From NCBI GenBank assembly GCA_029777735.1, contig JAKORR010000213.1:1-18574 (forward strand): 18,574 bases of DNA. Reading direction: 5' to 3'. Each line of letters opens with the position of its first letter. The stretch's first letter is position 1. The DNA is from Armatimonadota bacterium (GTDB lineage: Bacteria > Armatimonadota > Zipacnadia > Zipacnadales > FEN-943). Positions 7,690-15,827 of this stretch are shown piece after piece. The notes below the pieces were generated by a model that made no database searches, had not been told where the DNA came from, and saw nothing but the letters and a program-made list of their open reading frames with translations. The translations under genes and the position numbers were made by a program.

Positions 7690-9198
7690 CTATTGCTGCC
7701 ACAATTGCGTCATCAACTCCAAAAGGCCGCCATTGGGCTCGTAGTGGCCCGAAGGACCCTTGACCCAGACTCCCATGCTCCCCGGGCCGGTCGTTTCGCG
7801 CCAGTTCCAGTAGGTCCAGTGCAGGTCTTTGCTGTTGAGTATCTCGGCGACGTCCTTGACCCACCGCGTGCCCGACTCTTCTGGCACGCTCTGGCTGCAT
7901 CCGAACTCACCGCAGTACACCGGGACGCCATGCTTATCCCGGAACTCCACCGCCGGTTGAATCTGCCGCTCGACCCACTGGCGGTCAAGTATCTCCTTGC
8001 CGGCTTCCATCCACGCCACGCACGGGTAAGTGCGCCCTGTAGCACCTAGGGCCTTCACCCAACACCGCACTGTGTACGTGGCCTCTGACTGAACTTCGAA
8101 GGTGTTGTCGCACACCCAGGCATTGTAGGAATCGGTGCCCTTAATGCGCAGGGCCCCCGGCTGCTGGTGCCCTTCACGCTCGTCCCAGGTGAACTCGCCC
8201 GCTGTTTGCCTTTCCACGGACCACCCGTGCGAACGGAATGCGACGTCAAAGCTCAGGTTCCCGCTGAAGACCACGGGCTCCCCGTCGGCCAGTAGCTCCA
8301 CATCGTCAAACCACGCCGTCCCGGCGTTGTTCGAGGATCGCAGCATCAGCTTGCCTACCGTCGCCCCGGCCGGTGGCGTGAAGGACTTCTCCAGAAGCCG
8401 CCAGTCGCTCTCGCCCTCCACACCCCAGTCTTCAGGCGAGTTGCCGATCCATCGCGCACCAATACGCACCTCGCCCGGGTAGCGGTAGTCGCCGCCGCGG
8501 TAATGTGTGATCTCGCCAGGTGCATAGAAGTGGAAGGTGTAGATGAGGCCCGGCCGTGGTAGCACGATGTTGTCGGTGAGGCCCGCCAGGCCGCTCCATT
8601 TCAGCCCCGTGACAACCACGGGCCGCCCGGGGTCCTCCTCGCGCAGCGCGTCGATCAGGCATAGGCACAGGTCGCGGTAGCTTGCGAGTGGGTAGTCTGC
8701 CGGGGGCGAGGGCTCGTTCATCAGCTCATAGGCCAGCAGGCGGTCGTGGTGACGGTACCGACGGGCGAGCCGGCGCCACATCGCTACCATCAGCTCTTGT
8801 GCGTCCTGGTCAGTCCACAGCTTATTCTTGCCGCCCTCGCACCATTGAGCTGTGTTGCACCCGCCGGGGGGAGCGTGGCAGTCAAGGATGAAGTGGAGCC
8901 CTGCCTCCTGGGCCCAGCGACACAGGGCGTCCAGCAGCGCAAGGCCCTCCCCGCCAAGGTTCTCGGAGCCCGGCGGATCGGTGATATTGGAGTAGAAGAA
9001 GGCGATACGCACCACGTTGGCCCCAAGGGAGCGCATTAGGCGCGCATCGCCCGGCTCCACGCAGCCCCACCAACCCCAGTTCGCTCCACGCAACGTAAGC
9101 GCTTGTCCCTCAGCATCCACAATATTCACGCCCTGGACGCTCAGGGGCGCTGAGACCGCGGCGCCTGCCAGAGCCAGGGTGACGGCAATACCAGTCAA
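7690..9198 (-). CDS. Secreted GH5-like glycoside hydrolase with a nested beta-sandwich domain
   Basis: 502 residues from a TTG start at 9198, supported by AGGAGGG nine bases upstream; the first 17 residues form a short signal-peptide-like stretch (GIAVTLALAGAAVSA). A GH5 (cellulase-like) TIM barrel follows: RGANWGWWG, NVVRIAFFY, FILDCHAPPGG, then the acid/base in YELMNEP (E162), YTFHFYAP (H223, Y225), and the nucleophile in VPVYCGEFG (E431), with W462/W465 near the last strand. All expected catalytic positions are present, so it should be active on a beta-linked glycan, probably a beta-glucan or mannan. Between strands 6 and 7, residues about 250-395 are not barrel but a beta-sandwich, nearly one third of the protein. 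The gene lies between a UroD-like gene 107 bases upstream and the prepilin-like gene 30 bases downstream on the same strand. Confidence 0.9.
   Translation of the reverse strand: MTGIAVTLALAGAAVSAPLSVQGVNIVDAEGQALTLRGANWGWWGCVEPGDARLMRSLGANVVRIAFFYSNITDPPGSENLGGEGLALLDALCRWAQEAGLHFILDCHAPPGGCNTAQWCEGGKNKLWTDQDAQELMVAMWRRLARRYRHHDRLLAYELMNEPSPPADYPLASYRDLCLCLIDALREEDPGRPVVVTGLKWSGLAGLTDNIVLPRPGLIYTFHFYAPGEITHYRGGDYRYPGEVRIGARWIGNSPEDWGVEGESDWRLLEKSFTPPAGATVGKLMLRSSNNAGTAWFDDVELLADGEPVVFSGNLSFDVAFRSHGWSVERQTAGEFTWDEREGHQQPGALRIKGTDSYNAWVCDNTFEVQSEATYTVRCWVKALGATGRTYPCVAWMEAGKEILDRQWVERQIQPAVEFRDKHGVPVYCGEFGCSQSVPEESGTRWVKDVAEILNSKDLHWTYWNWRETTGPGSMGVWVKGPSGHYEPNGGLLELMTQLWQQ
8014..8451 (-). other. 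Carbohydrate-binding-like domain inserted inside the GH5 barrel
   Basis: Covers residues about 250-395 of the GH5 protein. The segment contains DWRLLEKSFTPPAGATVGKL, then NAGTAWFDDVELL, GALRIKGTDSYNAWV and YTVRCWVKALG. These are typical of CBM4/9-like beta-sandwiches (the A-W-F-D-D-V-E-L strand, and a ligand-side Y-T-V-x-C-W-V-K strand). It interrupts the barrel after FHFYAPGEITHY and the barrel resumes at LDRQWVERQIQPAVEFRDKH. Boundaries are approximate. A sugar-binding role is inferred. Confidence 0.55.
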
Positions 9199-9305
9199 GG
9201 GCGGAATCCCTCCTGCAGTCCAGACAGGGCGGCCACGGAGAACACACCCACCGCCGGGTTACGGGCCGAGACGCACCACCGACGGCGCTCTGGGCGCCCC
9301 GACGA

Positions 9306-10391
9306 TCAGGTGTTGTCAACGAGCCACTGCAACGTCTCTTCGGCTTCCTTTTCGCTCGACGCCCAGCAGTCGTAAAATACCATGTTGGGTTTGAGTTCTC
9401 TGTGGTACACCTTGATCTCCTGAGTATTGCACGGCACCCACAGGCTAGTGCCCTTCGCTTGAATCTCGAGCAGCAGGTCCATCCACTCGATGAAGGGCTT
9501 GTTGCGCGCACCCGTGGTCCACTGGATGCAGTCCAGGCCTGGTATGGTGCACAGATCCTTCAGGTGCACCAGGCATTCCGGGCCGTCTAGGTGATACACA
9601 CAGTGGCCCAGATACGCCGCCTCCTCTTCTAGCGCTGGCAGGGCCCAGCGCCGAAAGTGCTCAGGCCCGATGAGGGCCGCGAAGTCGCACTGAATCGTAT
9701 TCGTTCTTACCGGGTGGTATGCCGGTACCCAGCCGCAGGTGCCGGTGGAGCCCATGTGCCCTGCCCTGTATAGCGCGTCGTAGATCGGCGCGTACAGGCG
9801 GCGCACGTCTGCCATTGCGCGGTCGATGATCTCAGGGATGTCGATAAGGTCCATGCACAGGCGCGCCCCGCCCCGCATCGCCAGCAGTGTGTCCATGTTG
9901 CTGTGTAGGTCCAGGTGCGAGACGATAGCCTTGCCTTCGAGAGCTTCGGCCAGTGCGGCGCAGAAGTCCAGCATCCTGCGCCACCAGTAGTTGTTCGGAT
10001 CCAGCGTCAGCGGCAGGGCCGTCTCCCAGTCGTCGATACACGGAAGGACCCAGTTTGTCCCGACGTCCTCCTCCGGAAAGTGCAACTCTGCGCCGAGCCA
10101 GGCCGCCATTTGGTCTGGCCCGAAGCTGGGAGTGTAGTTCGGAATCGCGTCCCCGCCCCAGTAGATCGACGACAGGTGAGCGACGACCTGTTCGATGACG
10201 GGGCCGAAGTCCTCACGCGCCCCTGCCAGGTACCGCGGACCAGCCACCCATTCCACTCCCTCGCGTGGGGCACGCATCAGGCAACAGGGGCGGTCGATCA
10301 GATCCTGATGCCAGAAGGCCAGCCAGTGTTGCACCGCTTCCTCATAATCGGGCTTGAACTCAAGAGACGTGATGTGTCCGGACTCCGACAT
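9306..10391 (-). CDS. Uroporphyrinogen decarboxylase-superfamily protein of unknown substrate
   Basis: 361 residues from ATG 10391, with AGGAGG eleven bases upstream; a longer GTG start at 10460 is possible but lacks support. The protein resembles UroD/MtaA-type barrels: QCDFAALIGPEHFRRWALP (from residue 234), CVYHLDGPECLVHLKDL (264-280), DCIQW (287-291), and a C-terminal region with IEWMDLLLEIQAKG. Members of this branch are not true haem-pathway UroDs; related enzymes act as methyltransferases on corrinoid proteins, and many genomes of glycan-degrading bacteria carry several copies of unknown role. H267, D269 and C272 are candidate metal or substrate ligands, but I cannot see the classical H-x-C...C zinc set with confidence. 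It is first in an apparent operon with the GH5 and prepilin-like genes, which hints at processing of a plant-derived compound such as a methoxylated sugar; that is speculation. Confidence 0.85.
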   Translation of the reverse strand: MSESGHITSLEFKPDYEEAVQHWLAFWHQDLIDRPCCLMRAPREGVEWVAGPRYLAGAREDFGPVIEQVVAHLSSIYWGGDAIPNYTPSFGPDQMAAWLGAELHFPEEDVGTNWVLPCIDDWETALPLTLDPNNYWWRRMLDFCAALAEALEGKAIVSHLDLHSNMDTLLAMRGGARLCMDLIDIPEIIDRAMADVRRLYAPIYDALYRAGHMGSTGTCGWVPAYHPVRTNTIQCDFAALIGPEHFRRWALPALEEEAAYLGHCVYHLDGPECLVHLKDLCTIPGLDCIQWTTGARNKPFIEWMDLLLEIQAKGTSLWVPCNTQEIKVYHRELKPNMVFYDCWASSEKEAEETLQWLVDNT

Positions 10392-10427
10392 CGGGGCTCT
10401 ATCCTCCTGGGCAGTAACCTCTCGACA

Positions 10428-10433
10428 AGTATA
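10428..10433 (-). promoter_or_regulatory. Possible -10 box (TATACT) for the UroD-GH5-prepilin operon
   Basis: On the minus strand TATACT lies about 37 bases before ATG 10391 and would give a leader of roughly 30 bases. No convincing -35 hexamer lies at 16-18 bases (the best is CTGTGT), so the assignment is weak. Confidence 0.3.
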
Positions 10434-10699
10434 AACGAACCCCGGCGCCGACACAGCCACTTCGCCGCCGGCAAGGGCCTTAGCTTAGCTGTGCATTATG
10501 CTGCATCGATCCCATGGGCGCCAGCGGGGCGGACCTCGCACCTCTAGCTTCGCGCCGCGGCTTACTTAGCCACGTTTCCTCACTTTTTGTATCACTCAAC
10601 CGAGGAACCTGGACAAGGGAGGCGCGTGAAGGATGGAAGAAGAATAATTGGGCACATCACTCGCTATCTCGCAACTGTGACACAAGGGTACTGCCCGTC
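10434..10699. other. Divergent intergenic stretch without a recognisable gene
   Basis: About 270 of the 407 bases between the UroD-like start and the metal-ATPase start. GC content falls towards the right. I see short stop-riddled frames only, including an isolated AAGGGAGG followed by ATG that stops after four codons (10633). No riboswitch, tRNA or recognisable small RNA is seen. Confidence 0.5.
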
Positions 10700-10731
10700 A
10701 ACGGTCAATGTACGCGCCAAGAGCGACCGTT
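10700..10731. promoter_or_regulatory. Candidate operator: inverted repeat abutting the ATPase -35 box
   Basis: AACGGTC (10700-10706) and GACCGTT (10725-10731) are perfect complements separated by 18 bases; the second arm ends on the first base of the proposed -35 hexamer. A second small pair, GCCAA (10716-10720) and TTGGC (10731-10735), overlaps it. The position suits a repressor site, and copper/silver ATPase genes are usually metal-regulated, but no regulator gene is present in the window. Confidence 0.3.
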
Positions 10732-10760
10732 TGGCAGGTTGCGTAATCAGGTAACATAAT
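10731..10760 (+). promoter_or_regulatory. Putative sigma-70 promoter of the metal ATPase
   Basis: TTGGCA at 10731-10736 and CATAAT at 10755-10760 with an 18-base spacer. Each hexamer differs from consensus at one position. Transcription would start near 10767, leaving a leader of about 30 bases before the chosen ATG at 10799. Confidence 0.42.
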
Positions 10761-10798
10761 ATGAAGGCGAATCGGGAACCTATCGGGAGATGGGCGCG

Positions 10799-13255
10799 AT
10801 GAATCCAGACAAGACTCACAAGGACATAGTACACGATCAAGAGACTGCTGAGCTTCCCTGCTGCTCGGAAGAAATAGATGTTACAGAAAAACAGCCGGCC
10901 CACGAAGGGCCAGCGGACGGAAGCTGCGTGGTGTGTGAATATAAGAATCGTGCAAATGCGACGATCTCCTGCCACATGGGCTCCCACGCACCGACGGCTG
11001 CGGTACCCGAACAGGACCGCAGAGTGGTAGGACAGGATGTGCACAAGCACGAAGAAGCTACCTCCATGCACGCGAACCCTGACCACTCTGCTCACAACCG
11101 CCGGCACTCAGCCAGCCTTCCCGCCGAGTCAGACTCTGCCTGTTGCGGCCTTTCCTCGCCTGGGAACGGAGCGCAACTGGGGACGGCCTGCGAGTGTGGC
11201 CATGACGGATGGAAAGACCACAGCGGCCACGAGCCTCACGTCGCAGACCTGGTGAGACGACTCCTGGTCTCGGCCGTGCTTGCCGTCCCGATCCTGTTGA
11301 GCTCCGGGATGTTGGCCGACGCTTTCGGCCTACCTGGCCTGCGACTCCCGGGTGGTGAGTACACTGTTCTGGCCCTAGCTACGGTCATCTTCCTCTATGG
11401 TGGGCAGCCCTTCCTTACCGGCGCCTTCAGCGAGCTTCGCAGGCGTCGCCTGGGCATGATGACCCTGGTGGGCCTGGCGATAACAGTGGCTTACGGCTAC
11501 AGCACTGCCGTGGCCTTGGGCCTCAGTGGCATGTCGCTTTTCCAGGAGCTTGCGCTGCTGGTCAACGTGATGCTTCTGGGCCAATGGATTGAGGGGCGGG
11601 CGCTTGTTGGCGCGTCCAGGGACCTGAACGCCCTAGTACGCCTCATGCCCGACGAGGCTCACCTGATAGGGTCCAATGGCTCGCTGACCGACGTGCCGGC
11701 CGCTGATCTGCTGCCGGGTGCCTGGGTGCTAGTCAGACCCGGCGAGAAGGTGCCCGTGGACGGCGTGGTCCGCGCAGGTGAATCCGAGGTCGACGAGGCC
11801 CTGCTGACAGGCGAAAGCGCTCCGGTCCACAAGGTGCCTGGCGATCCGGTGCTCGGTGGCACGGTTAACGGCGACGGCTCGCTGACGGTCGAAGCGCTCC
11901 ACACCGGCGATGAAACCTACCTGGCACAGATCCTTAGCCTCGTTGAGCATGCCCAACAAAGCAAGTCGCGCAGCCAAGAGCTAGCGGACCGCGCGGCGTC
12001 TTGGCTGACTTTGATTGCCCTCACGGTGGGCCTGGGCAGCCTCGTGGTCTGGTTACTGCTCGGCCGCAGCCTCGAGTTCGCCCTGGCCCGCGCAATCACG
12101 GTCATGGTTATCACCTGCCCGTGCGCTTTGGGCCTAGCAATCCCCATGGTTGTCGCCTTCTCTACGTCCTTGGGCGCCTCTCGTGGCCTGCTGATACGCC
12201 GCAGGCAAGCCTTCGAGCTAGCGCGACGCATCAGCGTCGTGATCTTCGACAAGACTGGCACTCTCACCGAGGGTCGCCTGGGACTGGTAGACCAAGTGCT
12301 GCTGAGTGAGAGTGAAAGCCCTCGCGCCGTGCTGGCCCTGGCCGCCGCGGTTGAGCAGCATTCCTCGCATCCGGTGGCCCATGGCCTAGTGGAGGCCGCC
12401 CATGCCCAAGGCATAACGATCCCTGAGGCCACGGATTTCCGGGCTCTGCAGGGGCGCGGAGTAGAGGCGCGGGTCAACGGGAGTCTGGTTCAAGTCGTGA
12501 GCCCAAGTTACGCGGCCGAGCTCGGCCTGAGACTGCCCGAGGAAGGCCTGGTGGGTCTTGAGGGCCCGGGCCGTACAATCGTGGTACTGGTTGTCGATGG
12601 CAATCCCCTGGCCGCCTTTGCCCTCGCCGACGCTATCCGCCCCGAATCGCGCGAGGCTGTGGACAGACTACACGCCTTGGGTGTCGAGGTGTGGATGCTA
12701 ACAGGTGACACAGAGGGAGCGGCCTCCTGGGTCGCCGGCCAGCTCGGCCTGGACAACTACTTCGCGGAGGTGCTGCCCGACGAGAAGGCGGCTTGTGTGG
12801 CCGAGATTCAGGCGAAGGGCCTGCGGGTAGCGATGGTGGGCGACGGCGTAAACGACGCCCCGGCTCTGGCGCAGGCGGATGTGGGTGTAGCCATCGGCGC
12901 GGGCACGGATGTGGCGATCGAGTCGGCGGATATTGTCCTCGTGCGTAACGACCCGCGGGCTGTGGTAGACCTTCTGGGCCTAGCGCGAGCAACCTACCGC
13001 AAGATGGTGGAAAATCTCGCTTGGGCCGCAGGCTACAACGTGGTGGCCGTGCCCTTGGCTGCCGGGGCCTTCGTTTGGGCCGGGCTGACGCTCACCCCAG
13101 CCTTGGGCGCAATCTTCATGGCTCTCAGCGACGTCATCGTGATCATCAATGCGCGGCTGCTGCGGATGCCCGGTGAGCGAGGCAAGCGACAGGAGGCATC
13201 GTCGATGGCCCATGAGGCGTCCCTCTGCCCCCACTGTCACGCGCATCAGGCGTAG
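10799..13255 (+). CDS. CopB-like P1B-type heavy-metal (copper/silver?) transporting ATPase
   Basis: 818 residues. The start at 10799 is chosen because GGGAG lies nine bases upstream; the in-frame ATG at 10790 would sit directly on that site. The first ~140 residues are a His/Cys-rich tail (CC near 19, CVVC, CHMGSH, ACCG, CECGHDGWKDHSGHEPH) instead of a ferredoxin-like HMA domain. The P-type core follows: TGES at 337-340 (actuator), ITCPCALG with C440-P441-C442, DKTGTLT with phosphorylated D484, HP at H524-P525 in SSHPVA, GDGVND from 681, then the last two membrane helices with GYNVVAVPLAAGAF and MALSD at 774-778. The membrane core (GLAIPMVVAFSTS, PLAAG...P-A-x-GA) looks like CopB, but CopB usually has CPH and MSLST here. 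About eight membrane helices are expected. The C-terminus ends in LCPHCHAHQ, a second metal-binding tail. Probably exports Cu or Ag from the cytoplasm; the exact ion is uncertain. Confidence 0.92.
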   Translation: MNPDKTHKDIVHDQETAELPCCSEEIDVTEKQPAHEGPADGSCVVCEYKNRANATISCHMGSHAPTAAVPEQDRRVVGQDVHKHEEATSMHANPDHSAHNRRHSASLPAESDSACCGLSSPGNGAQLGTACECGHDGWKDHSGHEPHVADLVRRLLVSAVLAVPILLSSGMLADAFGLPGLRLPGGEYTVLALATVIFLYGGQPFLTGAFSELRRRRLGMMTLVGLAITVAYGYSTAVALGLSGMSLFQELALLVNVMLLGQWIEGRALVGASRDLNALVRLMPDEAHLIGSNGSLTDVPAADLLPGAWVLVRPGEKVPVDGVVRAGESEVDEALLTGESAPVHKVPGDPVLGGTVNGDGSLTVEALHTGDETYLAQILSLVEHAQQSKSRSQELADRAASWLTLIALTVGLGSLVVWLLLGRSLEFALARAITVMVITCPCALGLAIPMVVAFSTSLGASRGLLIRRRQAFELARRISVVIFDKTGTLTEGRLGLVDQVLLSESESPRAVLALAAAVEQHSSHPVAHGLVEAAHAQGITIPEATDFRALQGRGVEARVNGSLVQVVSPSYAAELGLRLPEEGLVGLEGPGRTIVVLVVDGNPLAAFALADAIRPESREAVDRLHALGVEVWMLTGDTEGAASWVAGQLGLDNYFAEVLPDEKAACVAEIQAKGLRVAMVGDGVNDAPALAQADVGVAIGAGTDVAIESADIVLVRNDPRAVVDLLGLARATYRKMVENLAWAAGYNVVAVPLAAGAFVWAGLTLTPALGAIFMALSDVIVIINARLLRMPGERGKRQEASSMAHEASLCPHCHAHQA

Positions 13256-13443
13256 CCGTTTGAGCCCAGGCCGGCGCCAGACTCTTCCTTGCTGCCGCAC
13301 CCTTGGAACTGTAAGATTGGAACCTAGAAGGACCGGTCCGCGACTGGCAGGTGGTGGTACCTTTTCGTGATGAATGCAATGGTTGCTTCTCGAATAGGTC
13401 AGCCCCTTCTGCCTCAATCCTAACAACTGCGGAGGCTCCTGTC

Positions 13444-14895
13444 ATGCGAAATCGCGTGGGCAGGCTTTTCCTGGTCGGGTTGGCTCTGACAGCTGTAATG
13501 GGCGCGAGAAGCGAGGCGGGTGTGACAAGGGCAGTACCAGCTGCGACGGCGGTCGTCCCGCGCACTGGGTCTCCCGTTGTGGGGCTTACGGTCTCTCAGC
13601 TTTGGCTAATCGAGCGCCTGCGGAGAGTAGCAGGTCTGGACTTCCACGGGCAGACCAGGCCGTCGTGGCTCCGCCTGACCTCACTGATAGTGCCGCCCGG
13701 CTTTCTCACTGACCTGACCCAGGTGTCCGGTGCCAGACCCACCGGTGACGTTCGCCCTCAGAACCTGCGCGGTCTTGTCGCGGTCTGCACTAAGCCCGGC
13801 GACCAGTGGCGGCCGAGGATCTGGGGCGAGAATGTGGTGTGGGTGGACTGGCGCAACGACTACACGACAGACGTCGACATCTATGCGTGGAGCCCTGAGG
13901 GGGGCGAGCGCGCCGTCTGCACCGCGCCCGGCTTTCAGAATGAACCGGTCATCTGGGACAACCGCATTGTGTGGACTGACGATCGCAATTTCGATGTTTC
14001 CTCCACCGATATTCACGCCTGGGACCCCGCCAACGGCGAGTACGTCATCTGCAACGCGCCCCTCTGGCAGCACTCACCCACCATCTATGAGGACAACATC
14101 GTCTGGAGCGATGAGCGCAACTTCGTGGACACGGGGGCGGACTTGTGGGGCTGGAACCCTGTGAGAGGGCAATACCCGGTTCACATCGCGCCGGGCTTTC
14201 AGGAGGCCCCAGCCCTTCACGGTGGCACGCTCGCTTGGACCGAGGAATACGGTCCGGCCGAACTCGAGTACGACATCTACGCATCTATCGGCGGGGGGCC
14301 AGCGCAGGCTATTTGCACTGTGCTCGGCTGGCAATTGTCGCCAGCTGTCTACGAGCAGACGATCGTTTGGGAGGACTGGCGCAACGACGACGGCAACCGG
14401 TCCAACTCAGACATCTACGCCTGGGACCCAGTCAACGGCGAACGAGCTATCTGCACCGCGCCCGGGCATCAGGAGGCACCGGCCATCTATGGCGACATCA
14501 TCGTCTGGGAAGACGATCGAAACGCCGAGGAGACCGGCCACGACATCTATGCCTGGGACCCCATCAACGGCGAGCGGGTTGTCTGCAATGCGCCAGGAGA
14601 CCAGACGGTACCTGCGATTCACGGTACCAACATCGTTTGGTCCGACGCACGTAACTACAGCTACACTGGTCTGGACATCTACGGCTTCTTCGGTTGGGAC
14701 GAGGCGAGCAAGGCGGATGTCAACGGCGACGGCAACACGGACGAGGCGGACCTACAGACTTTTATTGAGGCCTTCAAGAGGGCCCGTGGCGGGGACGTCG
14801 TCAACGAGCGCTGCGACATGAACGGTGACGACCGCCTGACGCAGGAGGACGCGAGGATCTTCCTGGAGGCCTGGCTGGCCGATCACGCCGTGTAG
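13444..14895 (+). CDS. Secreted seven-bladed beta-propeller protein with dockerin-like C-terminus
   Basis: 483 residues. ATG 13444 follows GGAGG by nine bases and starts a signal peptide (MRNRVGRLFLVGLALTAVMG). An N-terminal region of about 90 residues of unknown fold is followed from residue 118 by seven copies of a 44-residue unit, pattern PG-x-Q-x-x-P-x-I...N-I-V-W-x-D-x-RN...DIYAWDP-x-x-GE-x-x-x-C-x-A. Seven units make a closed TolB-like propeller. Residues 425-436 (DVNGDGNTDEAD) and 458-469 (DMNGDDRLTQED) are paired EF-hand-like calcium loops in the arrangement of a type I dockerin, ending in the last 20 residues. No sortase or PEP-CTERM signal is seen. It is probably a surface or extracellular protein that docks to a cohesin-like partner or folds with calcium; no cohesin is visible here. 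It lies 188 bases after the ATPase and is probably separately expressed. Confidence 0.87.
   Translation: MRNRVGRLFLVGLALTAVMGARSEAGVTRAVPAATAVVPRTGSPVVGLTVSQLWLIERLRRVAGLDFHGQTRPSWLRLTSLIVPPGFLTDLTQVSGARPTGDVRPQNLRGLVAVCTKPGDQWRPRIWGENVVWVDWRNDYTTDVDIYAWSPEGGERAVCTAPGFQNEPVIWDNRIVWTDDRNFDVSSTDIHAWDPANGEYVICNAPLWQHSPTIYEDNIVWSDERNFVDTGADLWGWNPVRGQYPVHIAPGFQEAPALHGGTLAWTEEYGPAELEYDIYASIGGGPAQAICTVLGWQLSPAVYEQTIVWEDWRNDDGNRSNSDIYAWDPVNGERAICTAPGHQEAPAIYGDIIVWEDDRNAEETGHDIYAWDPINGERVVCNAPGDQTVPAIHGTNIVWSDARNYSYTGLDIYGFFGWDEASKADVNGDGNTDEADLQTFIEAFKRARGGDVVNERCDMNGDDRLTQEDARIFLEAWLADHAV
13795..14691 (+). repeat. Seven tandem units of about 132 bp encoding propeller blades
   Basis: Unit starts, taken at the codons for PG-x-Q, fall at about 13795, 13927, 14058, 14190, 14323, 14461 and 14593. 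Spacing is about 132 bases, with one unit near 138. Units 6 and 7 are closest at the DNA level (GACATCTAYGCCTGGGACCC in both), whereas unit 4-5 lacks the AWDP motif and has SIGGG instead. The last unit is truncated after DIYGFF. Confidence 0.75.
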
Positions 14896-14920
14896 TAGCA
14901 AGCAGTCCCGCGGCGAATCT

Positions 14921-14984
14921 GGCGCCACGCATAGGGGGACCACACCCTCTGGGATCAGGGCTCCGGCTTGCCTTGCGTGGGGCC
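14921..14984. terminator. Inverted repeat between convergent genes, possible terminator
   Basis: GGCGCCACGCA (14921-14931) pairs with TGCGTGGGGCC (14974-14984), ten of eleven positions, across a loop of about 42 bases. It lies between the ends of the propeller gene and the PHP gene, where a shared terminator would be expected, but there is no T-run on either side and the loop is long, so it is only a candidate. Confidence 0.25.
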
Positions 14985-14999
14985 GTGTGATGCCGTCCT

Positions 15000-15650
15000 T
15001 TACTGCCCGGCGGCGAGGGTGACGATTGCGTCGCCGCAGTCGGAGCGCACGCGGCGGGCCTTTATCTGCCGTATCAGGTCGGCTACCGAGGCCACAGGCT
15101 CGGCGAAGTAGGTAAAGTACATCCCCACGTGCTCTGCGCGGTGACCATCGCTGCAGCACACCGGCAGCAGGCCCCGGGTCCGTGCGCACTCTAGGGCCTT
15201 GGCGGCCTCCTCGGGCTTGTGGTTCTTGCTATGGATCTCGAGGGCGTCCAGGTCCAGTTCATAGACGATGCGGTCGGAGTTGTAGCCCGCGCGCATGGAG
15301 TGCGCCCCGATGACAATGCCGCCTATCTCGTGGACATAGGGAATTAGTTCGCGCACGTCCCACGTGCCCTCCAGTCGGTGCGTCGGTCCGAAGACGAGGT
15401 AGTCACCCTGGCGGGTTCCGTCACGTGCATAGCAGGCAAGCTCCTCGCCGCCCAGAGCCGTGAGCTGGCCTTCGAGCCCGAGGCGGCGCACGACCTCCAC
15501 CAGGTCCTCGTCCGTCCAGCGGTAGGCGTGCTCTGTAATGCAAACGGCATGAAGGCTGCGACGGTGCGCAGCCTGAAGAAGCTCCTCGATGGTCTGATGG
15601 CCACAGGTGGAGTAGTGGCTGGTGTGGGTATGCATGTCGACGGGATACAT
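15000..15650 (-). CDS. PHP-domain metal-dependent phosphoesterase
   Basis: 216 residues, a single PHP domain. ATG 15650 follows GGAGG by eight bases. The metal-ligand motifs appear in order: DMHTHTSHYS (H7, H9), CITEHA (E40, H41), GGEEL (E69, E70), IGAHSM (H117), LEIHSKN (E138, H140) and CCSDGH (D168, H170). Together these usually bind two or three metal ions (Zn, Mn or Fe) and cleave a phosphoester, as in histidinol phosphatase, nucleoside monophosphate or cyclic phosphate hydrolases; no motif tells these apart. It is cytoplasmic (no signal peptide). It lies about 180 bases downstream of the broken ThDP gene on the same strand and may have lost its upstream promoter partner. Confidence 0.9.
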   Translation of the reverse strand: MYPVDMHTHTSHYSTCGHQTIEELLQAAHRRSLHAVCITEHAYRWTDEDLVEVVRRLGLEGQLTALGGEELACYARDGTRQGDYLVFGPTHRLEGTWDVRELIPYVHEIGGIVIGAHSMRAGYNSDRIVYELDLDALEIHSKNHKPEEAAKALECARTRGLLPVCCSDGHRAEHVGMYFTYFAEPVASVADLIRQIKARRVRSDCGDAIVTLAAGQ

Positions 15651-15827
15651 TGGCTGGTCCTCCAGTCTTCTCTTCGGCCCGGGCGCCGGGCGAAGACACC
15701 GCCCCCATGTTATTGCCCGTCCTGAGTGTCGTCAACTCGAGGACCCCCAACTCCGGCTGGAAACGCCTTCTCCCTGCGGCCGGGGCTGGCGGGCCAGCCA
15801 GCGGTCACGAGGAGGCCGCAGGCCCGC

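Noticed and set aside
10761..10802. A 13-codon leader peptide (MKANREPIGRWAR) whose stop overlaps the ATPase ATG
   Set aside because: It has no ribosome site and would begin upstream of the expected transcription start of the proposed promoter, so it is probably chance.
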